Shown one piece after another: positions 1 through 6,992 of a stretch of 16,949 bases of DNA (positions within the stretch are counted from its first letter, which is position 1; each line of letters starts with the position of its first letter). Source of the DNA: Desulfuromonadaceae bacterium. Its GTDB lineage: Bacteria > Desulfobacterota > Desulfuromonadia > Desulfuromonadales > UBA2294. The position numbers and the translations under genes were made by a program. The stretch lies in assembly GCA_024636225.1 (NCBI GenBank), contig JAGXHN010000024.1:1-16949 (forward strand). Reading direction: 5' to 3'. The notes beneath the pieces are model-generated. The model saw only the letters and a list, made by a program, of their open reading frames with translations. It was not told the DNA's origin and did no database searches.

Positions 1-368
1 CGATTGCTCTGGTGAAACGTCTCAAGGATTTCAAGCGCCTGATTGAAACGAGCTGTCTGCTCGTAGATCTGCGCAAGCTTCAGCAACAGATCAGTTGGAT
101 AAGCCGGATTCTGACGGTAGACTTTCTCAAATTCATTTTCTGCCTGCTGATACTGCCGCAACTGAAGATAGGCATCACCGAGAGCGTAACGGGCTTCATA
201 ATAGTTCGGATCGAGTTCCAGGGCATTTTTCAGACAGACAACCGCATCACGTAAATTCCCGTCACGCAACTGTTCGACCCCAGTTTCGAGCAGCTCTGTT
301 TTGCTCTGATTGCTGCACGCAACCATTAGAAACAACACGACAGCTGTAAGCAGTCGACCAAACCCCAT
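1..368 (-). CDS. TPR-repeat lipoprotein, PrsT-like (5' part only)
   Basis: The minus-strand frame opens with ATG at 368-366 and runs off the window edge, giving about 122 residues. The N-terminus is a lipoprotein signal: a hydrophobic stretch ending MVAC, with Cys18 as the likely lipidated residue. It then shows at least two TPR units, including KNALELDPNYYEARYALGDA at about residues 47-66 and a further helical pair. The lipobox plus the AV.LKNAL.LDP..  EAR..LG.AY pattern resembles PrsT, the TPR lipoprotein of PEP-CTERM/exosortase loci; this is family recognition by eye and a generic TPR lipoprotein remains possible. A Shine-Dalgarno-like AAAGGTG lies just upstream. The leader carries a GEMM-I riboswitch and a terminator hairpin, so expression is probably cyclic-dinucleotide controlled. 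Predicted to be membrane anchored, facing the periplasm, acting in export or assembly of surface polymers or proteins. Confidence 0.75.
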   Translation of the reverse strand, partial: MGFGRLLTAVVLFLMVACSNQSKTELLETGVEQLRDGNLRDAVVCLKNALELDPNYYEARYALGDAYLQLRQYQQAENEFEKVYRQNPAYPTDLLLKLAQIYEQTARFNQALEILETFHQSN

Positions 369-442
369 CTCTTCACCTTTAACAGAAATACAAGCCGTAA
401 TTAAAAAAAACCCACTTCAAAACAAAACCTGACTTCAAGAGC

Positions 443-478
443 TAAAACAACAAAACACCCGACACAAAACCCCGGGCG
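443..478 (-). terminator. Terminator-like hairpin in riboswitch leader
   Basis: Read on the minus strand, CGCCCG (478-473) pairs with CGGGTG (461-456), including one G-T pair, and is followed by a T-rich tract (TTTTGTTGTTTT). It lies between the riboswitch aptamer and the lipoprotein ATG, which is where an expression platform is expected. A small upstream hairpin, GTCAG/CTGAC (505-501 with 490-486), could take part in switching. That ligand binding controls this terminator is inferred. Confidence 0.55.
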
Positions 479-508
479 CCTTAGAGTCAGAAAAAAAGTG
501 CTGACAAA

Positions 509-592
509 ACTCTCTACGGCGGCCCGGCCATCCGATGGATCCGTGACTCTGCGCCCCGAAGTTCCCTTCGGTTTGCTCTTGTCGGAGAGTGG
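509..592 (-). ncRNA. GEMM-I riboswitch aptamer, probable GEMM-Ib (cGAMP-type)
   Basis: On the minus strand the stretch contains GCAAACC, a GAAG/CTTC stem capped by a GGAA (GNRA) tetraloop, then GGGGCGCAGAGTC. These match the first GEMM-I helix with its GNRA loop and the CGCA element that supplies A47. The second helix follows: ACGG, an ATCC-ATC-GGAT hairpin, then GGCCGGGCCGCCGT. Closing stem P1 is ACTCTC (590-585) with GAGAGT (514-509). Counting back from GCAAACC in Vc2 numbering, position 20 is A (sequence AAGAGCAAACC). In known GEMM-I RNAs G20 favours c-di-GMP, and A20 is found in the GEMM-Ib class that binds 3',3'-cGAMP in Geobacter relatives. Family membership is clear; ligand identity is inferred from one position. 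Confidence 0.85.
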
Positions 593-596
593 TTTT

Positions 597-624
597 ACTA
601 TATAACTCGAATATGGGTTGTCAA
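597..624 (-). promoter_or_regulatory. Sigma-70 promoter of riboswitch leader
   Basis: Minus strand: perfect -35 TTGACA (624-619), 16-nt spacer, -10 TATAGT (602-597; one mismatch to TATAAT). The predicted start near 590 falls at the first paired base of the riboswitch, so aptamer and promoter support each other. Confidence 0.75.
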
Positions 625-889
625 GCTGGCCAGGCCTCTTTTTCTTGAGTTAAGTCCTTATTTTATAAGACTTTTTGCACTGTAAAGAACTCCGACACCA
701 TCCTGGAAGAGAATTCAAACATAACTGAAAAGGTCATAAATATTGCGTAGTGATTTTAGATGTTTATAAACGATTAATGAAAAAATGATGCATTTATGCA
801 AATGTCGAAAAACTTTACACGTGAAAATCGATCACTAAAAAACGCAAGAACAACCTAATCTTTTCAGATAGATAGCTACGTCATCAAAT

Positions 890-907
890 TTGGCATGTAG
901 ATTGCTA
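890..907 (+). promoter_or_regulatory. Sigma-54 (RpoN) promoter-like sequence
   Basis: TTGGCATG at 890-897, four bases, then TTGCTA at 902-907. The GG (892-893) and GC (904-905) are exactly 10 nt apart as RpoN requires, and only one position (T for C in TGGCAC) departs from the -24/-12 consensus. The predicted start is near 917. The only downstream plus-strand candidates are the small ORF at 1015 and the structured element at 1211-1364. PEP-CTERM substrate genes are often RpoN-dependent, which would fit the neighbouring lipoprotein. Confidence 0.6.
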
Positions 908-1014
908 TATTGTCAGCGGACGGGACAAATCTTGATTGGAATGGTGATTTTAACGACAAAATTAACCGATCCAGGGGATAAATTTATTTAAAAAAAATAT
1001 CAGAAGAATCGATC

Positions 1015-1170
1015 ATGGCCATTTTCGTCGACGGCTTTGCCCCCGAAGAAGAAAGCTACGGACCCTTGACTCGGCATGCCAACTCCAGCGGCAAAGGGGA
1101 TAGCATTACACCTGTGGCGGGACTGATCTTACTGGGGACTGTTACGGCGGGTTGCTGCACTATTTATTAA
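1015..1170 (+). CDS. Small ORF with degenerate PEP-CTERM-like tail (possible remnant)
   Basis: ATG at 1015 to TAA at 1168-1170 gives 51 residues. Upstream is only a weak AGAAG ribosome site. It lies about 100 nt downstream of the sigma-54-like promoter. The last third, ITPVAGLILLGTVTAG, has the shape of a PEP-CTERM sorting tail (Pro-containing lead, then a hydrophobic helix with LLG and AG) but lacks the Pro-Glu-Pro box and ends CCTIY instead of an Arg cluster. It may be the decayed 3' end of a surface-protein gene, a tiny real protein, or chance. No family is recognised for residues 1-28. Confidence 0.3.
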   Translation: MAIFVDGFAPEEESYGPLTRHANSSGKGDSITPVAGLILLGTVTAGCCTIY

Positions 1171-1210
1171 GAAACAGAAGGAAAATGTAAAAATCGACCC
1201 TCATCTTCGC

Positions 1211-1364
1211 GACTCACCCCATCCGGCAGTCGGCCGTAAAAACGTCGAGTAAACCGTGCAGAGGGGATACAAGCCCCCCTCAAAACGGTGCGGATGGGGG
1301 AGTCCGGAGCTCGTCCATATCGACCGCATAACGCCGGTGAAAGATGGAATCACCCTTCACGAGC
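1211..1364. other. Strongly base-paired element of unknown class
   Basis: GACTC (1211-1215), a single bulged A, and CCCCATCCG (1217-1225) pair perfectly with CGGATGGGG-GAGTC (1291-1304): 14 bp over an 80-base separation. Nested inside are ACCGT (1253-1257) with ACGGT (1285-1289) and GAGGGG (1261-1266) with CCCCTC (1276-1281), plus a weak arm around CGGCCGTAAAAACGTCG. A second domain closes with GCTCGT (1309-1314) and ACGAGC (1359-1364) and contains TCCAT/ATGGA and alternative GGTGA/TCACC pairings. No T-run follows, so it is not a simple terminator. It could be a structured RNA on either strand, or the hairpin end of a single-strand-transposing element. I do not recognise a named class. Confidence 0.55.
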
Positions 1365-1410
1365 GGAATTGGGCTCTGTGCGGCTACTGTCTGTGGTGGT
1401 GTTTGTGTCG

Positions 1411-2697
1411 TCAATTTTTACTCTCATAATGACTGACCATCAGTATTCGTTTTACAATCTGCTCCAGTTCAAGAAGATTACCGGGCCATGCATATCCGAC
1501 ACCAACATGCTCGTGCATCCTCTCTATGACAGGTCCGAGCAGTTGAGCTGAACTCTGTCCCGTATATTTTCGAAGTATATGCACAATGAGCAGTTCAAGA
1601 TCAGACGGATCCTCCTGTAAACAGTGTTGCAAGGAAGGGATCGAGATCGTATTGACACCAAGGCTAAGATAAAGAGTATCGCGTAATCGTCCTTCGCTAC
1701 GAATCGACGCGATCTTCCCCGGGGCGGACGCCATCAAACGTCCGGAGAAATTTTGCTGGATCTGATCTCCGATCGGCGTGAACAGATGCTCCTGAACAAC
1801 CCCCTCCAGCTGGGCCTGAACCGGCAAAGGAACCTCACAGATATTATCGAGAAAAATCGTACCGAATGAGGAACAACGGCTGAAGGCCCCCTGGTAGTTT
1901 TCAAGGGCTTCTGCATAGGCCGTCTTTTTGTGACCGAACAACGCCGATTCGAGCCGCAGACCAGAGTATTGCGCCACTTTAACGGGAATAAAACAGTTGA
2001 CGAAACTTTCGGCAAACGTTTCGCTCTTTTCAATATAGGGGATGTAACTGCAATAACTGATGGCGGCTGCGGCCGTCTTTTTCCCGCTGCCGGCAGCGCC
2101 GACAAACAGGGTTGAAAGTTCACGCACACGATCCCAGAGAAACCGCTCATAGATAGAAAAGTCGTGAGTAAAAATAGAATTCCAGAGATCGTGGCGCAGT
2201 CGCTCCATACTGGCGCCATTGCCGATCAAGGTTGTTTTTAAAAAATATCGGGCACGACGCGTCTGATAATAAATTGCCAGATAATGCAAGGCAACCGATC
2301 GAGCCATACCAGAGCGCGTCAACAGATTGAGCAGATTGGTGCCAAAAGCGACCTTGCAGACCTGTCCCCCCTTCTGAAGTTGCTCGGCAATCAACGTATC
2401 AAACGCTTTGCGCGCATTGTGCAGACAATCGAACAGAACGGCATGGTGTAATAACAGACGGTCTTGCTCAGCGTAAGCAGAAATAAGATTATCCTGCTTC
2501 TGTTTGAGTCGTTCCAGCCGATCGTGCAGGTGCGCGTGAACCCGGTCACAGAGCTCGTCATCGCCCGGACTCATCTCTTCCGATAATGCTTTGCGAACCG
2601 TCCCGCCTGTTTCACCGTACGGATTACCGAAGGCAAGATGACTGACATTCGCCAGATATCGACGATCAGCATCAGATAGTGTTAAAAGCGTGCGCAT
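1411..2697 (-). CDS. Degenerate sigma-54-type AAA+ ATPase lacking GAFTGA and HTH
   Basis: 428 residues, with ribosome site AAAGGAAAA upstream. Residues 1-185 are of no family I recognise and look mostly helical. From about 190 it follows the RpoN-activator AAA+ fold. Walker A GAAGSGKK (200-207) is intact. The GAFTGA sigma-54 contact loop is replaced by TAYAEA (259-264). Walker B is TIFLDN, with Asn285 in place of the catalytic Glu. One FR-type Arg (R339) remains but the second is Ser345. The sensor II motif is WPGNLLELE, lacking its Arg. The chain stops just after this point, with no Fis-type DNA-binding helix. It should not activate sigma-54 polymerase and may not hydrolyse ATP; a nucleotide-dependent regulator or decoy is plausible. 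The stop lies only 47 nt from the structured element, so loss of the C-terminus by insertion is possible. Confidence 0.8.
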   Translation of the reverse strand: MRTLLTLSDADRRYLANVSHLAFGNPYGETGGTVRKALSEEMSPGDDELCDRVHAHLHDRLERLKQKQDNLISAYAEQDRLLLHHAVLFDCLHNARKAFDTLIAEQLQKGGQVCKVAFGTNLLNLLTRSGMARSVALHYLAIYYQTRRARYFLKTTLIGNGASMERLRHDLWNSIFTHDFSIYERFLWDRVRELSTLFVGAAGSGKKTAAAAISYCSYIPYIEKSETFAESFVNCFIPVKVAQYSGLRLESALFGHKKTAYAEALENYQGAFSRCSSFGTIFLDNICEVPLPVQAQLEGVVQEHLFTPIGDQIQQNFSGRLMASAPGKIASIRSEGRLRDTLYLSLGVNTISIPSLQHCLQEDPSDLELLIVHILRKYTGQSSAQLLGPVIERMHEHVGVGYAWPGNLLELEQIVKRILMVSHYESKN

Positions 2698-2768
2698 GAT
2701 CGTGTTTTCCTTTCAGACAACCCGTACGTGTCCGTCTCTTTTGTATCGTACACAATAGTCTTACATCA

Positions 2769-2784
2769 GTAATTATTCAGCACC
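2769..2784 (+). repeat. 16-bp inverted repeat, left copy
   Basis: GTAATTATTCAGCACC here occurs again exactly in reverse orientation at 14098-14113. After both copies the sequence runs into a small GC-rich palindrome (here CAGCATGTGGGCTACTGCTG). A dispersed repeat or mobile-element end is likely; no matching target-site duplication is visible beside the pair. Confidence 0.6.
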
Positions 2785-2877
2785 CTGCTTAAACCTCACA
2801 GCATGTGGGCTACTGCTGTTGACTAAAGGGAAGTTAAGTGACAACGTTGGACGCAGGCAACAGCTATAGACCTCATG

Positions 2878-2913
2878 TTGTAATAGAAGGAACAGTTCCT
2901 TGCATCATTACAA
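2878..2913. repeat. Long interrupted palindrome
   Basis: TTGTAAT (2878-2884) pairs with ATTACAA (2907-2913), and AAGGAAC (2887-2893) with GTTCCTT (2895-2901). This could be an operator or a hairpin. No T-run follows on the plus strand, so it is not a plus-strand terminator. It lies in the 394-nt gap between the divergent AAA+ and DUF6178 genes, together with the 16-bp repeat and the DUF6178 promoter. Confidence 0.5.
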
Positions 2914-2993
2914 AAAAAAGACCAAAAACAGTCTACAACATTTTCACCTTCAGGCAATAATTACGGTTACCGACCCGGATTGTTAAACAACGA

Positions 2994-3054
2994 AAACCGG
3001 ACGTCCGCTAAATATCCGGTTTCGGTTGACCGATCGACCCGGCTGCATTACAGT
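2994..3054 (+). promoter_or_regulatory. Promoter of DUF6178 gene with upstream inverted repeat
   Basis: TTGACC (3026-3031), a 17-nt spacer and TACAGT (3049-3054) form a plausible sigma-70 promoter with a start near 3061, about 30 nt before the ATG. Directly upstream, AAACCGGA (2994-3001) and TCCGGTTT (3015-3022) form an 8-bp inverted repeat ending four bases before the -35 box, a usual place for a regulator site. No regulator is assigned. Confidence 0.45.
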
Positions 3055-3091
3055 GCATTTCCATAAAGATTACTGAGACGGAGATGATAAA

Positions 3092-4789
3092 ATGACCCGC
3101 ATAGAACTACCGGTTGAAAAAAAAGTAAAACACCTGACCCTGTTGCGCCAGCCACGCACGATCTCCAGCAGAGAGTTCAATTCCCTCTGTGCAGATGAAC
3201 GACTGAAAATAGTGCGCGCTGCCGATAGCGGCCAGCGTTATCGACTGCTGATCGAAGCGGTAGACGGCCCCGAGTTGATGGCCCGGCTGCCGGAACAGGA
3301 CCTGTTTCTGATGTTCAAGGAGATCGGGGAAGATGAAGTGGCCGATCTGATGCCGATGATTACCCCGGATCAGTATACCGCCTGCCTCGATCTCGACTGC
3401 TGGGAGTCTGACTGCTTCAAAAGCGAAACGGCTCTGGTCTGGCTGGAGCGTCTCCTCGAATGCGATCCCGGAACGGTTGTAACAACCATTCGCAATATGA
3501 ACTTTGAACTTCTGATTCTGATTCTGAAAAAGCATCTGAAGATCATTCAGGGGATGGAGACGATCCACGACGCTGACAATCAGGTCACCGCCATGGACCG
3601 GATCGGCGGCTATGAAGTCGAATTTCCAGCCGAACGTGAAAGCAAACTGTTCACAGACCTGTTCAATATACTGTTTCAGTACGATGCACCGTTTTATATC
3701 TATCTGATGGAGGCGACCCGGGGGGAGCTCGATTCGGTGATTGAAGAGAGTGTCTATCTGCAGCGCTCGGATCGGATGCTCGATCTTGGCCTCCCTGATC
3801 CGGATTCTGCCCGCAGTATCTACGCCTGGCTCAACCCTGAAACCTTTACACCGGAGAAGGTAAAGCTCGCCATGACAAAAGGGGACGATGCGATCGCCCC
3901 GCCCGCCTTTATGCTCGCTGTCGCCCAACCAAAAAACCTGCTCGCCGCAGCCCTGGAAGAAGGGTTATCCGACACCGGCTGCTGGGAACTGGCCTATCTC
4001 TCCAACAAGGTTCTGATCAGTAATCAGGTCGATGTCGGAAACAGGGACGAAATGCGCGATTCTCTGGAGGAGATGTTCGCCCGGTTGAATATTGCCCTGG
4101 AATATCTCTGTGGTGTGGATGTCGAAAAAGCGGTAGAACTGCTCGATCACGCCTATTTCGAACATCTGTTTCGCATCGGCTACAGTTTGACCCTTAAATT
4201 ACAGCGCCGTGCCCGACTGCAGCAGGATGCTGCGACCGCCCCTTATCTCGATGCGCCCGACAGAGCTTTTCTGCAGGGGCTGCTGCATAAGCCACATCCA
4301 CTTCTGTTTGAAGGGTTGGAACACCCCGGCATCGAAGACGTGCGTAACTTCATGAATCTGCACGATCTGCATCTTGCATCCGACCGTCTCGATCAGCTCG
4401 ATCTTCTTCGGGTACTGTTTACAACGCGGCTCCCCTTCTCTCTCCCCGAACCGGATATGGACATGGTCGGTTGCATCCCGGCAGCGACCGGCGACCTCGA
4501 TCTGAGCACTCTCTTTTTAACCGCTCTGGCAAATCGGGTTCTCGACCGTGCGTTCACACCCGAGCCGATTCCGGCGGCTGACCTTCTCCTTCTGCTCAAT
4601 CGTATCAGCAGTAATCAGAAGCTCGTCCCCCGATTTCGGGACGAAACCGTTGCCTGGATGGCAGATTTGCTGAAGAATACAGAGCATTTTACCAACAGCG
4701 CCCTCGATCTGTGGGAAAACGACTTCTGCCCGATCGACCCGGCAGCAATCGATCCACGCTATCTAAAAGGGTTGATCATCCGTCTTTGA
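3092..4789 (+). CDS. DUF6178 family protein
   Basis: 565 residues, ribosome site CGGAG 8 nt before ATG. The protein is acidic, predicted alpha-helical and soluble, with no signal peptide or membrane segment. It matches by eye the DUF6178 family of large uncharacterised deltaproteobacterial proteins (recognition from its opening QPRTISSREFNSL and the following YRLLIEA region). Residues about 65-105 (LPEQDLFLMFKEIGEDEVAD and onward) resemble the helical repeats of MgtE N-terminal domains, which may reflect a shared helical-repeat fold rather than function. It stands alone between its own promoter and a strong terminator, so no operon partner hints at a role. Function is unknown. Confidence 0.75.
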   Translation: MTRIELPVEKKVKHLTLLRQPRTISSREFNSLCADERLKIVRAADSGQRYRLLIEAVDGPELMARLPEQDLFLMFKEIGEDEVADLMPMITPDQYTACLDLDCWESDCFKSETALVWLERLLECDPGTVVTTIRNMNFELLILILKKHLKIIQGMETIHDADNQVTAMDRIGGYEVEFPAERESKLFTDLFNILFQYDAPFYIYLMEATRGELDSVIEESVYLQRSDRMLDLGLPDPDSARSIYAWLNPETFTPEKVKLAMTKGDDAIAPPAFMLAVAQPKNLLAAALEEGLSDTGCWELAYLSNKVLISNQVDVGNRDEMRDSLEEMFARLNIALEYLCGVDVEKAVELLDHAYFEHLFRIGYSLTLKLQRRARLQQDAATAPYLDAPDRAFLQGLLHKPHPLLFEGLEHPGIEDVRNFMNLHDLHLASDRLDQLDLLRVLFTTRLPFSLPEPDMDMVGCIPAATGDLDLSTLFLTALANRVLDRAFTPEPIPAADLLLLLNRISSNQKLVPRFRDETVAWMADLLKNTEHFTNSALDLWENDFCPIDPAAIDPRYLKGLIIRL

Positions 4790-4807
4790 AACAGTGAAAC
4801 CTGACCG

Positions 4808-4850
4808 AACAAAACAACCCCGCAATCGATGTTGCGGGGCTGTTTTGTTT
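4808..4850 (+). terminator. Rho-independent terminator after DUF6178 gene
   Basis: CCCCGCAA (4818-4825) pairs with TTGCGGGG (4832-4839), flanked by AACAAAACA and TGTTTTGTT arms that extend the stem and supply a T-rich tail. It starts about 19 nt after the stop codon. Confidence 0.9.
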
Positions 4851-4909
4851 ATAACGATTCCGCAACATCTAGCACCCGCAGCAAAATGGATCCTCGCAAG
4901 GACTGGAGT

Positions 4910-4938
4910 TTGACTTTAAATACTTATTATGGTACAAA
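4910..4938 (+). promoter_or_regulatory. Promoter of marR-type gene
   Basis: TTGACT (4910-4915), a 17-nt spacer and TACAAA (4933-4938). The predicted start is near 4945, downstream of an upstream in-frame ATG at 4929. This argues that translation starts at the ATG at 4977. Confidence 0.45.
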
Positions 4939-4959
4939 TCGTTTCAGTTCAAACTATTC

Positions 4960-4971
4960 TTGTTAAAACAA
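4960..4971. promoter_or_regulatory. Candidate MarR operator
   Basis: TTGTT-AA-AACAA is a near-perfect 5+2+5 inverted repeat between the predicted transcription start and the ATG at 4977. MarR proteins often bind AT-rich palindromes beside their own promoter; autoregulation is inferred. Confidence 0.35.
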
Positions 4972-4976
4972 TTATC

Positions 4977-5561
4977 ATGAAAAAACAAAAGAACGAAAAA
5001 TCAGAGTTGCATCGCGAACCTGAGACAACTACATCGAACGATGAGCTGAGCCCGGTCTTCATCGAGATTCCGAAAACCAGTTACGACCTGAGAATTCTGA
5101 CCTCGCTGCGCAGGATCATTCGTGCTGTCGACCTGAACTCGCGCAAACTCTCCATGCAGTACAACATTACCGGCCCGCAACTCGCCTGTCTGCTGGTTAT
5201 CAATGATTTTGGACCGTTGACCGCTTCCAGTCTGGCCAAACAGGTTTACCTCACCCCGAGTACTCTTGTCGGAATCCTTGACCGTCTGGAGCATAAAAGT
5301 TTGATCCGCCGGGAGCGGAGCAGCCTTGATCGCCGCGTCGTTAATATTGAAATCACGGAAAATGGCTGCCGCCTCGCCGCTTCGGCCCCCTCCCCGCTGC
5401 AGGAGAAACTCGCCGCAGCGTTACAAAAGCTTCCGGAGATTGAGCAGATTTCGATCACCCTGTCGCTGGAGAAGATCGTGACCCTGATGGAGGCAGAGCA
5501 TCTCGACGCCGCACCGGTTCTGGCGACCGGCCCTCTCTCCCAGAGTGAAACAGGATCGTAA
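4977..5561 (+). CDS. MarR family transcriptional regulator
   Basis: 194 residues from the ATG at 4977. The frame stays open to an ATG at 4929, but those 16 extra residues lie across the predicted promoter and have no ribosome site, so the later start is preferred; it too lacks a clear Shine-Dalgarno. The winged helix spans about residues 63-130 of the shorter form. It includes the recognition helix region LTASSLAKQVYLTPSTLVGI and the wing D-R-R-VVNIEITENG, with the conserved MarR Asp-Arg pair. A polar N-terminal tail of about 35 residues precedes the dimer helix. It lies 120 nt upstream of ablA-ablB on the same strand and is likely their local regulator or first operon gene. The effector is unknown; osmotic control of ablAB would fit, but nothing in the sequence shows it. 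Confidence 0.85.
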   Translation: MKKQKNEKSELHREPETTTSNDELSPVFIEIPKTSYDLRILTSLRRIIRAVDLNSRKLSMQYNITGPQLACLLVINDFGPLTASSLAKQVYLTPSTLVGILDRLEHKSLIRRERSSLDRRVVNIEITENGCRLAASAPSPLQEKLAAALQKLPEIEQISITLSLEKIVTLMEAEHLDAAPVLATGPLSQSETGS

Positions 5562-5586
5562 AAGTAGAAGCAATCGACAAACCGAT

Positions 5587-5647
5587 AGCCAAAAGAACGC
5601 GCAGGCTATTTTATAAGGTCAAGATAAACTCTTGGCTTTTTTATTTT
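5587..5647 (+). terminator. Terminator or attenuator between marR and ablA
   Basis: GTCAAG (5618-5623) pairs with CTTGGC (5631-5636, one G-T pair) and is followed by TTTTTTATTTT, a standard intrinsic terminator ending about 20 nt before the ablA ribosome site. AGCCAA (5587-5592) can instead pair with TTGGCT (5632-5637), or AGCC (5587-5590) with GGCT (5604-5607). The alternatives are mutually exclusive, as in a transcription attenuator. No clear ablA promoter is visible after it. Confidence 0.6.
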
Positions 5648-5681
5648 GATACTTACCTCCCCTTAAACAAGGAGAACATCA

Positions 5682-6992
5682 ATGTCTATATTCTCAACAG
5701 CACAACAGGAAATTGCCGCACAACTCACAGAAGAGACCATCGGTCTTTCAAAGTGGAAGGATTGGCAATGGCAGTTAAAAAATTGTATCAAATCCGTCGA
5801 TCAATTTGAGGAACTCCTCGGGATTAAACTGGAAAAAAAACTCCGGATGAAAATCGATTTGACGGTCAAAAAATTCCCCCTCGCCATCACCCCTTATTAC
5901 ATGTCGTTGATCAATACGGATGATTATAAAAATGATCCGGTTTTTCGCCAATCGTTCCCGGCCCCTGAAGAGCTCGAAGTTTTCAAATATGACATGAGCG
6001 ATCCCTTAAGCGAAGACAAGGACAGCCCGGCGCCGGGGATTACACACCGTTACCCGGATCGTGTTCTGTTTCATATCAGTAATATCTGCTCAATGTACTG
6101 TCGGCATTGTACCCGCAAGCGCAAGGTTGGCGATATCGACTCAATCCCCGGTAAAGAAGATATTATGGCTGGATTGAATTATATCCGCAACACGCCTGTG
6201 GTGCGTGACGTCCTTCTCTCCGGTGGCGACCCGCTGATGCTCTCTGATGAATATCTCGACTGGATTCTGACCGAACTGCGGGCGATACCGCACGTCCAGG
6301 TGATCCGTATCGGGACGCGCATGCCGGTGGTTCTCCCCTACCGCATCACCAACAAATTGGTTGACGTGCTGAAGAAGCATCACCCGCTCTGGATCAACAC
6401 CCATTTTAATCATCCGCGCGAAATTACAGCCTCGTCACGCGAAGCGCTTGCCATGCTTGCCAATGCCGGCATCCCTCTTGGCAATCAGACCGTTTTACTG
6501 GCCGGCGTTAATGACTGCCCACGAATCATGAAATCGCTGATGCAGAAACTGGTTCAGAACCGGGTTCGCCCTTACTACATCTACCAGTGTGATCTCTCCG
6601 AAGGGTTGACGCACTTTCGCACTCCGATCGGAAAAGGGATCGAAATCATGGAGAGCCTGCGCGGTCATACCAGCGGCTTTGCCGTACCAACCTATGTCGT
6701 CGACGCACCGGGTGGTGGTGGCAAAATCCCCCTCAACCCGACCTACCTCATCTCCTTGTCGACCAATAAAGTGGTGCTGCGTAATTACGAAGGGATTATT
6801 ACCACATACAAAGAGCCTGACAGCTACGAGGAGATCTTCTGCGACCGCCAATGCGATAAATGCGAGCTGCAATTAAAACTTGACGATGCAGAAGAGTATC
6901 TGACGATCGGTATCGAAAAATTACTCTCCGATCACGACAAAACCATATCTCTGACCCCGAAAAACAACGAACGGATGGAGAGGAGAAAGTAA
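5682..6992 (+). CDS. ablA: Lysine 2,3-aminomutase
   Basis: 436 residues, strong ribosome site AAGGAG. This radical-SAM, PLP-dependent enzyme converts L-lysine to L-beta-lysine, the first step to the osmolyte N-epsilon-acetyl-beta-lysine. The CxxxCxxC cluster motif is Cys136, Cys140, Cys143 (CSMYCRHC). The PLP lysine is Lys348 in PGGGGK. The acidic residues that bind the substrate epsilon-amino group in the Clostridium enzyme correspond to Asp304 and Asp341. A C-terminal Cys387-x3-Cys391-x2-Cys394 set matches the zinc site. Every catalytic residue has a constant +11 offset to Clostridium subterminale numbering, so the fold is intact. The stop codon overlaps the next ATG by one base, giving translational coupling to ablB. 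The pairing with ablB separates it from EpmB-type paralogues, which act on elongation factor P. Confidence 0.95.
   Translation: MSIFSTAQQEIAAQLTEETIGLSKWKDWQWQLKNCIKSVDQFEELLGIKLEKKLRMKIDLTVKKFPLAITPYYMSLINTDDYKNDPVFRQSFPAPEELEVFKYDMSDPLSEDKDSPAPGITHRYPDRVLFHISNICSMYCRHCTRKRKVGDIDSIPGKEDIMAGLNYIRNTPVVRDVLLSGGDPLMLSDEYLDWILTELRAIPHVQVIRIGTRMPVVLPYRITNKLVDVLKKHHPLWINTHFNHPREITASSREALAMLANAGIPLGNQTVLLAGVNDCPRIMKSLMQKLVQNRVRPYYIYQCDLSEGLTHFRTPIGKGIEIMESLRGHTSGFAVPTYVVDAPGGGGKIPLNPTYLISLSTNKVVLRNYEGIITTYKEPDSYEEIFCDRQCDKCELQLKLDDAEEYLTIGIEKLLSDHDKTISLTPKNNERMERRK

Noticed and set aside
1211..1410. Group II intron or attC end
   Set aside because: No domain V catalytic AGC/GAAA arrangement and no conserved attC core sites were found, and no reverse transcriptase or integrase is present.
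1288..1551. Plus-strand frame of 87 codons after the structured element
   Set aside because: It begins within the base-paired element, ends inside the AAA+ gene antisense and has no ribosome site or family.
3107..3928. Long antisense open frame of 273 codons opposite the DUF6178 gene
   Set aside because: It has no ribosome site and a composition typical of a reverse reading of a coding strand; the plus-strand gene has promoter, ribosome site and terminator.
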